A stretch of DNA of 5,039 bases from Bifidobacteriaceae bacterium (GTDB lineage: Bacteria > Actinomycetota > Actinomycetes > Actinomycetales > WQXJ01): assembly GCA_031261885.1 (NCBI GenBank), contig JAISIU010000220.1, positions 1-5,039 on the forward strand, given 5' to 3'. A model generated the notes under the pieces. The model saw only the letters and a program-made list of their open reading frames with translations. It did no database searches and was not told the origin of the DNA. The stretch's first letter is position 1. Every line of letters starts with the position of its first letter. Shown in pieces: positions 1 to 3,861 of this stretch. Made by a program: the position numbers and the translations under genes.

Positions 1-68
1 CTCTTGGGGCCGATCCCGGGCAGCAGCCCAAACCGTTCGATCAGGTCCTGGACCGCTCCTTCATACAC
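1..68 (-). CDS. recR: Recombination protein RecR, N-terminal fragment (runs off the left edge)
   Basis: RecR works with RecO (and RecF) to load RecA at single-strand gaps during recombinational repair in the cytoplasm. Only 22 codons are visible; they read MYEGAVQDLIERFGLLPGIG followed by PK, with GTG as start. This matches the family's opening (MYEG.VQDLI..F..LPGIGPKSA), including the start of the helix-hairpin-helix DNA-binding segment. The GTG at 66-68 is chosen because the family normally begins at MYEG. A weak AGGG Shine-Dalgarno-like stretch (78-81) lies nine bases upstream. In-frame TTG and GTG codons a little further upstream are possible alternatives. The zinc finger and Toprim domain lie beyond the window. 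The gene follows dnaX in the same direction with a 91-base gap, so cotranscription is plausible. Confidence 0.9.
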   Translation of the reverse strand, partial: MYEGAVQDLIERFGLLPGIGPK

Positions 69-127
69 GTTGGACAACCCTAACGCCTGCACCGCCCGTG
101 TGCCGAGCCGCTGCCTGCCATGTCAGG

Positions 128-146
128 GGGTCAGGGTCAGGGGTCA
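128..146. repeat. Short GGGTCA tandem repeat between dnaX and recR
   Basis: Three GGGTCA units occur in a row (128-133, 134-139 and 141-146, the last preceded by one extra G). They lie in the 91-base gap between the dnaX stop and the recR start. On the minus strand this reads as repeated TGACCC and includes a TTGACC hexamer at 142-147, which resembles a -35 element. No convincing -10 hexamer sits at the right distance (GACATG after 17 bases is poor). I see no U-tailed terminator in the gap, consistent with read-through from dnaX into recR. The repeat may be slippage-prone filler or a binding site; nothing in the sequence decides this. Confidence 0.5.
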
Positions 147-159
147 AGGGCTTAAGCCG

Positions 160-2406
160 TTAGGCGTCGTCCGTGGTGGAGCGTTCGGAGATGATCTCGC
201 CGCCGAATTCGCGCAGCACGAGCCCGGCGCCCAACAGGCCGGCTTCTTCGGCGTCCATGTCGTCGAGCGACGCGCCGCCGGTCTCGTCCTCCGCGCCGTC
301 TTGGATCGCGTCGCCGCTGGGCGCGCCGTTCGCGGCGCTGGCCCAGTCCGGCCGGCCGGGGCGAACGGCGCCTTTGGACGGAAGCAGCGGTTTGGGTGGG
401 GTGACGGTGCGGGATGCCACTCCCGGTATGGTCCAGCCGTCCGTGGCCGATGCCGGAGCGTCGGCCACGCTGCCAGGTTCCGGGAACGGTGTGGCCGGGT
501 GGGGTGGGATCGCGGCGGGTGGGGACGCCGGTGTGGGCGCAGGTTTGCTGCCCGCCGGGGCGTGTTCAGGAAAAGGGGGCAGCGCCGCGGCGTCGGGGCC
601 AGCGGCCGCGCCCGGGGTTTGGCCGCTCTGGGCCGCCGGGTCCTGTGACGTGGGTGCGCCGGGGAGAACGGTGGGTTCCACCTGGAAGTGGCCGCCGAAC
701 ACCATGCCGAGTGCCTGGGCCAGGGCGGCGGCGCCGCCCAGGCGCCTGAAGCTGTCGACGATTCCCTGGCTCGGCAGGCCGATGATCAGGACGTCGCCGT
801 CGAGGCGGTCGACTTTGACATACCCGTCGACGAGCGACCGCAGCGTGCGTTTCACCTCGCCGACGCGGGTCACGATCTCGTGCCAGCGCGCGATCACGGT
901 GCCGGTGGAGGCGGCGCCGCCAGACGCGGGCGACGGCGCTCCGGCCGGCGCGGCCACCGACGCCACCGATTCGGCGGTTTGTTCCGGTGCGACTGTTTCC
1001 GCCGGTGCGGCGGCGGAGGATCGTGTGGGTTTCTCGGGCTGGGCTGCGGCCGGCACGGCAGGAGCGGCAGGAGCCGGTGTCTGCTGCGGCGCGGCCACCG
1101 ACGAGGGTGCGGCTGTCGCGGGTCTCGCCGCAGGAGCGGTCGGCGCGGCGGGGGAACTGAACGACGCCCGGCCTGACGCGGGCGCAGGCGGCGCGGCGGC
1201 GGCCGGGGCAACGGCGGGCAGCGCTTTCGTGGAGGGCCTGAGGCCGGCGTTGGGCGAGGCCGGGACCGGCGCGGCACCCGACGGGTGCGCCAGCGCGTCG
1301 CCCGCGACGAACATCCGCGCGATCATGAGCTCCAGTTGCAGCCGGGGCGAGGTGGCGCCGGTCATGTCGGCGAGCCCGGCGGCGACCGCGTCGGCCGACC
1401 GCGACAGTCGTGCGAGGCCGAGGGCCTCGGCCTGCTGTTTGAGGGCGGGCAGGGCGTCCGGCGAGGCGGATTGCAGGATGGAGGCGGCGGCGTCCGGGGT
1501 GACGGCCACGACGATGAGGTCGCGCAGCCGTTCCACGAGGTCTTCCGCGAACCGGCGCGGGTCCTGCCCCGCTTCCACGACGGCGTCGACCACGCGGAAG
1601 GCCGCACCGCCGTCGGTCCTCACGAGGGCGTCGACCATGTCGCGGAGCAGCTTGTCCGGGGTGAAGCCGAGCAGGGCGACGGCGCGGTCGTAGGTGATGC
1701 GGCCTTCCTCGGCGCCGGCCATCAGCTGGTCGAGCACCGATTCGGTGTCGCGGACGCTGCCGCCGCCGGCGCGGACCACGAGCGGCAGCACCTGGTCGTC
1801 GGCGGCGATGTGTTCCGCGTCGCAGAGCTTTTTCATGTAGTCCGTCATGACGCCAGGCGGCACGAGGCGGAACGGATAGTGGTGGGTGCGGGACCGGATG
1901 GTTGGGATGACCTTTTCAGGTTCGGTGGTCGCGAAGATGAACTTGATGTGTTCAGGCGGCTCCTCGACCACCTTGAGGAGGGCGTTGAAGCCCTGCGGCG
2001 TGACCATGTGGGCCTCGTCGAGGATGAAAATCTTGTAGCGGTCGCGCGCGGGCGCGTACACGGCGCGTTCGCGCAGGTCACGGGCGTCGTCGACGCCGTT
2101 GTGCGAGGCGGCGTCGATCTCGACCACGTCGAGCGAGCCACTCCCGCCGCGTCCCAGTTCACGGCACGAGTCGCAGTGGCCGCACGGTTCGGGGGTCGGT
2201 CCCTCCGCGCAGTTGAGGCAGCGCGCGAGGATGCGCGCCGAGGTGGTCTTGCCGCAGCCGCGCGGCCCGGAGAACAGGTAGGCGTGGGAGATGCGCCCCG
2301 TCCGTAGCGCCGCCATCAGCGGTTCGGTGACGTGCTCCTGCCCGATCACTTCCTGGAACGTCTCCGGCCGGTAGCGACGGTACAAGGCTTGACTCACGGG
2401 TTTCAC
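160..2406 (-). CDS. dnaX: DNA polymerase III subunit tau (clamp-loader ATPase DnaX)
   Basis: DnaX is the motor of the clamp loader that opens and places the sliding clamp and links polymerase cores at the fork. Numbered from the GTG at 2404-2406 (748 aa): the family opening ALYRRYRP is at 7-14, Walker A GPRGCGKTT at 47-55, zinc-binding Cys66, Cys75, Cys78 and Cys81, Walker B ILDEAH at 128-133, the sensor 1 region FATTEPEK near 158-165, the SRC-type arginine-finger motif as SRT at 172-174, and sensor 2 SVRD at 217-220. An Ala/Pro-rich linker (about 370-502) leads to a folded domain (about 503-575, containing RWHEIVTRVGEVKRTLRSLV). A second Pro/Ala linker and an acidic tail follow, with GLVLREFGGEII near the C terminus, typical of actinobacterial tau. 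An in-frame ATG at 2580 lies inside the ffs RNA and would add 58 non-family residues, so it is rejected. GTG at 2397 (745 aa) is nearly as good. The Shine-Dalgarno is weak (GAGGTG 14 bases upstream). I see no A-rich slippery site for a shorter gamma form. Confidence 0.96.
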   Translation of the reverse strand: MKPVSQALYRRYRPETFQEVIGQEHVTEPLMAALRTGRISHAYLFSGPRGCGKTTSARILARCLNCAEGPTPEPCGHCDSCRELGRGGSGSLDVVEIDAASHNGVDDARDLRERAVYAPARDRYKIFILDEAHMVTPQGFNALLKVVEEPPEHIKFIFATTEPEKVIPTIRSRTHHYPFRLVPPGVMTDYMKKLCDAEHIAADDQVLPLVVRAGGGSVRDTESVLDQLMAGAEEGRITYDRAVALLGFTPDKLLRDMVDALVRTDGGAAFRVVDAVVEAGQDPRRFAEDLVERLRDLIVVAVTPDAAASILQSASPDALPALKQQAEALGLARLSRSADAVAAGLADMTGATSPRLQLELMIARMFVAGDALAHPSGAAPVPASPNAGLRPSTKALPAVAPAAAAPPAPASGRASFSSPAAPTAPAARPATAAPSSVAAPQQTPAPAAPAVPAAAQPEKPTRSSAAAPAETVAPEQTAESVASVAAPAGAPSPASGGAASTGTVIARWHEIVTRVGEVKRTLRSLVDGYVKVDRLDGDVLIIGLPSQGIVDSFRRLGGAAALAQALGMVFGGHFQVEPTVLPGAPTSQDPAAQSGQTPGAAAGPDAAALPPFPEHAPAGSKPAPTPASPPAAIPPHPATPFPEPGSVADAPASATDGWTIPGVASRTVTPPKPLLPSKGAVRPGRPDWASAANGAPSGDAIQDGAEDETGGASLDDMDAEEAGLLGAGLVLREFGGEIISERSTTDDA

Positions 2407-2548
2407 GATACGGTCCCGCGCACCTCGGCCACAACGGCCGGGCCGAAAGTCAGTCGATGCCGCGGGCCCGCTTCCGGGCGGAACACGTGGTCTGGGAACC
2501 GGCTCGCTCGTGGACCGCCCGGCCCGGTCACGCCCGTACCGCCCGCCC
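2407..2548 (-). other. ffs-dnaX spacer / dnaX leader with small hairpins
   Basis: This stretch has no gene. It holds two short perfect inverted repeats: CGGCC-ACAAC-GGCCG at 2426-2440, about 20 bases upstream of the dnaX GTG, and GCCCG-CTTC-CGGGC at 2466-2479. If dnaX is transcribed from the ffs promoter or from within this spacer, both would lie in its leader RNA. No clear sigma-70-type promoter was found for dnaX, but GC-rich actinobacterial promoters are often unrecognisable by eye. No evidence supports a riboswitch or leader peptide. Confidence 0.4.
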
Positions 2549-2582
2549 GGGTGCGGGGAAAAGCAGGACTCCCCGCGCACCC
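2549..2582 (-). terminator. Possible terminator hairpin at the 3' end of ffs
   Basis: On the minus strand GGGTGC (2577-2582) plus GGGG (2571-2574) can pair with CCCC (2555-2558) plus GCACCC (2549-2554), leaving a two-base bulge and a loop that includes UUUU (2559-2562). The left arm also belongs to the closing stem of the SRP RNA, so the two folds exclude each other. The T-run lies in the loop rather than after the stem, so this is not a classical intrinsic terminator. It could be a 3' boundary structure, an attenuator between ffs and dnaX, or chance in GC-rich DNA. Confidence 0.35.
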
Positions 2583-2656
2583 GTCAGAGCTCACCTGCCC
2601 TTGCTGCATTCCTGCCCTGGGGGAGTTCAGTGAGATGGCGCCACGCGGGGAGCCGC
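2563..2656 (-). ncRNA. ffs: Signal recognition particle RNA, small bacterial (4.5S-like)
   Basis: This is the RNA scaffold of the bacterial SRP. It binds Ffh and the receptor FtsY to deliver ribosomes making membrane proteins to the translocon. The minus strand contains the diagnostic apical element: CCCAGGGCAGGAATGCAGC and the following AAGGG. Its GGAA tetraloop (2609-2612) is closed by GCA/UGC, and the asymmetric AGCA internal-loop strand needed for Ffh binding is present. The ends pair: CUCCCCGCG (2644-2652) is perfectly complementary to CGCGGGGAG (2569-2577). The stem extends through GG/CC and GC/GC with single U bulges to a G2656-C2563 pair, giving about 94 nt, the usual size of the short type. 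UUUU follows at once. CUCAC/GUGAG forms part of the middle stem. The location just upstream of dnaX is a common one for ffs. The ends are inferred from pairing, so allow a few bases either way. Confidence 0.93.
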
Positions 2657-2661
2657 GAACA

Positions 2662-2692
2662 ACCCTACCGGACCCTGGCCCGCGGTCTCCAA
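2662..2692 (-). promoter_or_regulatory. Probable ffs promoter
   Basis: Reading the minus strand, TTGGAG (2687-2692) is followed after 19 bases by TAGGGT (2662-2667). The inferred RNA start, G2656, lies six bases beyond the second hexamer. The position in the 42-base gap between the tag stop and the RNA suits a dedicated promoter. The -35 is imperfect and the spacing slightly long, so the -10 assignment is the stronger half. Confidence 0.5.
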
Positions 2693-2698
2693 CCAGCG

Positions 2699-3307
2699 TC
2701 ACGCCGCGAGGGCGTCGCCGGCGGGGCAGCCCACCAGGTGGTCGTTGACCAGACCACAGGCCTGCATCGTGGCGTAGGCCGTGACCGGGCCGATGAATCG
2801 GAAGCCGGCGGCCTTCAGATCCCGGGCCAGGGCGGTGGACTCCGGGCTTTGGGATTTGAGGTCACGGAACGTCCGGGGCCGGCGGTGCTCGGCCGGACAG
2901 TGCGACCAGATGAGCTGGTCCAGCGTGCGGCCGGCTTCCCACAGGGAGAGCACGGCCCGTGCGTTGGTGACGGCGGCCGTGATCTTCTGCCGGTTGCGGA
3001 CGATGGCGCGGTCTTGGGCCAGCCGGTCAATGTCCGCCTCGGTCAGCTCCGCGAGGCGCGCCGGGTCGAACCCGTGGAACGCCTCACGGAAGGCCTCGCG
3101 CCGTCGGAGGATGAGGATCCACGAGAGACCGACCTGGAAGCCTTCGAGCACGAGGCGTTCGAGCAGTTCGGCCTCACCGTGGACCGGATGACCCCATTCG
3201 ATGTCGTGGTAGTGCTCGTAGAGCGGGTCCCCGGTGCCGAAGCACCGGAGTGTGTCCTGGCCGGCGGCCTTGGGCGCCGGGGCGCTGCGCTTTGGTTTGG
3301 TCGTCAT
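2699..3307 (-). CDS. tag: DNA-3-methyladenine glycosylase I
   Basis: Tag removes 3-methyladenine from alkylated DNA by cleaving the N-glycosidic bond, the first step of base-excision repair. The product is 202 aa from the ATG at 3305-3307 (E. coli Tag is 187 aa). Family signatures: RCFGTGDPLYEHYHDIEWG (21-39), LEGFQVGLSW (54-63), FDPARLAELTEADIDRL (80-96), IVRNRQKI..V.NARA (102-118) and the C-terminal MQACGLVNDHLVGC (181-194). The four zinc ligands of the Tag fold are all present as Cys22, His34, His190 and Cys194. The conserved Glu55 and Trp63 of the base pocket are also present. The start is a choice: ATG 3307 has GGAGG only two bases upstream, while ATG 3316 (three residues longer, MEAMTTKP) has a GGGAAAG stretch before it. 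The first 20 residues are basic and Ala/Pro-rich and probably disordered. The gene is upstream of ffs and dnaX in the same direction and divergent from tRNA-Ser. Confidence 0.95.
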   Translation of the reverse strand: MTTKPKRSAPAPKAAGQDTLRCFGTGDPLYEHYHDIEWGHPVHGEAELLERLVLEGFQVGLSWILILRRREAFREAFHGFDPARLAELTEADIDRLAQDRAIVRNRQKITAAVTNARAVLSLWEAGRTLDQLIWSHCPAEHRRPRTFRDLKSQSPESTALARDLKAAGFRFIGPVTAYATMQACGLVNDHLVGCPAGDALAA

Positions 3308-3361
3308 GGCCTCCATCTTTCCCGGCCTGATTGCCCCGCGGGCGCTGTTCGAACGCCGGAC

Positions 3362-3370
3362 TGTGGACAG
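3362..3370 (-). promoter_or_regulatory. Degenerate DnaA-box-like site
   Basis: TGTGGACAG on the plus strand differs by one base from TGTGGACAA (the complement of the actinobacterial variant TTGTCCACA) and by two from the strict consensus complement TGTGGATAA. It lies 32 bases from a perfect box in the same orientation, upstream of tag. Alone it would not be reported; the neighbouring perfect box is the reason to list it. Confidence 0.35.
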
Positions 3371-3393
3371 CCCCGTTTTCTCCCCCGCGCCCA

Positions 3394-3402
3394 TGTGGAT
3401 AA
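3394..3402 (-). promoter_or_regulatory. Perfect DnaA box (TTATCCACA)
   Basis: The minus strand reads TTATCCACA, the strict consensus binding site of the initiator DnaA. It sits in the noncoding divergent region between tag (start 3307) and tRNA-Ser (start 3494). A single box could regulate tag or titrate DnaA. dnaX and recR are often not far from oriC in actinobacteria, but two sites do not make an origin. The match is exact; function is inferred. Confidence 0.55.
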
Positions 3403-3466
3403 CTCCGATGGAACGCTTGACCGGGTCCTCGGCCGCGGGCAGGCGGCGCGCGGCGCAAAAGTCGGG

Positions 3467-3480
3467 TATCCTCAGTGAGG
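3467..3480 (+). promoter_or_regulatory. Possible tRNA-Ser promoter -10 and adjoining inverted repeat
   Basis: TATCCT (3467-3472) lies 21 bases before the tRNA and is a fair -10 hexamer. It overlaps the perfect inverted repeat CCTCA-G-TGAGG (3470-3480). No -35 is visible at 16-19 bases upstream, so this is tentative. The rest of 3308-3466 holds the DnaA-box sites and a GTTCGAAC palindrome (3347-3354) of unknown meaning. Confidence 0.3.
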
Positions 3481-3493
3481 CTCAAACGCCATT

Positions 3494-3578
3494 GGAGGTG
3501 TCGCCTAGCGGCCTATGGCGCACGCTTGGAAAGCGTGTTGGGTGCAAGCCCTCGGGGGTTCGAATCCCCCCACCTCCG
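3494..3578 (+). tRNA. tRNA-Ser, anticodon GGA
   Basis: This tRNA carries serine and reads UCC/UCU codons. The acceptor stem is GGAGGTG (3494-3500) paired with CACCTCC (3571-3577), with discriminator G at 3578, the serine identity base. The anticodon arm is CACGC-TTGGAAA-GCGTG, giving anticodon GGA. A long variable arm with a GGG/CCC stem follows, as expected for a class II tRNA, then the T arm GGGGG-TTCGAAT-CCCCC. The 3' CCA is not encoded (GCT follows the stem), so it must be added after transcription, as usual in actinobacteria. The gene is 85 bases and points away from tag. Confidence 0.97.
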
Positions 3579-3580
3579 CT

Positions 3581-3617
3581 CGAAACACAATCCCGCCTCT
3601 GGCGGGAGTGCGTTTCG
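3581..3617 (+). terminator. Hairpin after tRNA-Ser, probable transcription terminator or processing structure
   Basis: CGAAAC (3581-3586) pairs with GTTTCG (3612-3617). After an A/C mismatch, CA pairs with TG. After an A/G mismatch, TCCCGCC (3591-3597) pairs with GGCGGGA (3601-3607) around a TCT loop. This gives 15 pairs and two mismatches, starting three bases after the tRNA. No T-run follows, as is often the case for actinobacterial terminators. Confidence 0.6.
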
Positions 3618-3634
3618 AATGGCGGTATAGGCAT

Positions 3635-3687
3635 GGTGGGGATTCGGGAGGAGGACGCCCGGTGGGCGTCCGACGGTTCCCCCCACC
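3635..3687. repeat. Nested inverted repeat in the tRNA-MFS spacer
   Basis: The inner stem GGACGCCC-GGT-GGGCGTCC (3653-3671) is perfect over eight pairs. The outer arms GGTGGGG (3635-3641) and CCCCACC (3681-3687) are also perfectly complementary, and the right outer arm is part of the tRNA 3' end repeat. The whole can fold as one long hairpin with internal loops. It may be a second terminator, a degraded repeat element or an RNA structure in the leader of the transporter gene. Confidence 0.45.
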
Positions 3688-3690
3688 TCC

Positions 3691-3707
3691 GTGCGGCGAA
3701 GCCGCAC
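3691..3707. repeat. Perfect small hairpin GTGCGGC-GAA-GCCGCAC
   Basis: Seven perfect pairs close a GAA loop. The core GCGAAGC is a known, unusually stable DNA mini-hairpin. It follows directly on the second copy of the tRNA 3' end. The remaining bases to 3851 contain no gene that I can support and are C-rich on this strand. Confidence 0.45.
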
Positions 3708-3852
3708 AACCCGGGAAACCCAGCAAGAACACCGACGTTCCCCACCCACCCCCACCTCCGCCATCGTCCGCTCCCCCACAGCCCCCGCCCCGCGTCATCG
3801 TGCGCTCCCGGCCCAACAGGCCCAGCGAACCACGCCGGGCTGGAGGACAATA

Positions 3853-3861
3853 GGGGGTGAT
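3853..3861 (+). promoter_or_regulatory. Shine-Dalgarno site of the MFS gene
   Basis: GGGGGTGAT matches the anti-SD complement GGAGGTGAT at eight of nine bases and abuts the ATG at 3862, leaving four bases between the G-run and the start codon. It decides this start over any downstream ATG or GTG. Just upstream, GACAAT (3845-3850) faintly resembles a -10 hexamer, but no -35 could be matched. Confidence 0.7.

Larger units (their letters stand above)
3565..3691 (+). repeat. Direct repeat of the tRNA-Ser 3' end
   Basis: The last 14 bases of the tRNA, TCCCCCCACCTCCG (3565-3578), recur exactly at 3678-3691, 113 bases downstream. A shorter 12-base copy, CCCCCACCTCCG, occurs at 3749-3760. Repeats of a tRNA 3' end are the usual footprint of tRNA-targeted integration, but the gap has no integrase or other gene. 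The stretch is low in complexity, so chance or local duplication is also possible. Confidence 0.5.

Noticed and set aside
173..1693. Long open frame (506 codons) on the plus strand opposite dnaX
   Set aside because: Its product is low-complexity Ala/Gly/Ser with no family resemblance. It lies wholly antisense to the Ala/Pro-rich half of dnaX, where GC-rich codons leave the opposite strand free of stops.
160..2406. Programmed frameshift in dnaX producing a short gamma subunit
   Set aside because: No run of A or similar slippery heptamer followed by a stem was seen in the body of this GC-rich gene.
2407..2580. 58-residue N-terminal extension of DnaX from the ATG at 2580
   Set aside because: It would overlap the SRP RNA and has no similarity to the family, which begins near the ALYRRYRP motif.
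3347..3354. GTTCGAAC palindrome upstream of tag as an SOS (LexA) box
   Set aside because: The actinobacterial SOS box has CGAAC and GTTCG half-sites in the order GAAC-N4-GTTC. Here the halves are in the opposite order and abut, so it does not match.
3308..3394. 29-residue extension of Tag from the ATG at 3392-3394
   Set aside because: It crosses the DnaA-box region, has no family similarity, and internal ATGs at 3316 and 3307 have Shine-Dalgarno-like sequences next to them.
3579..3861. Mobile element or integrated island next to tRNA-Ser
   Set aside because: There is a repeat of the tRNA end, but no integrase, excisionase or cargo gene in the spacer, and the flanking genes look native in composition.
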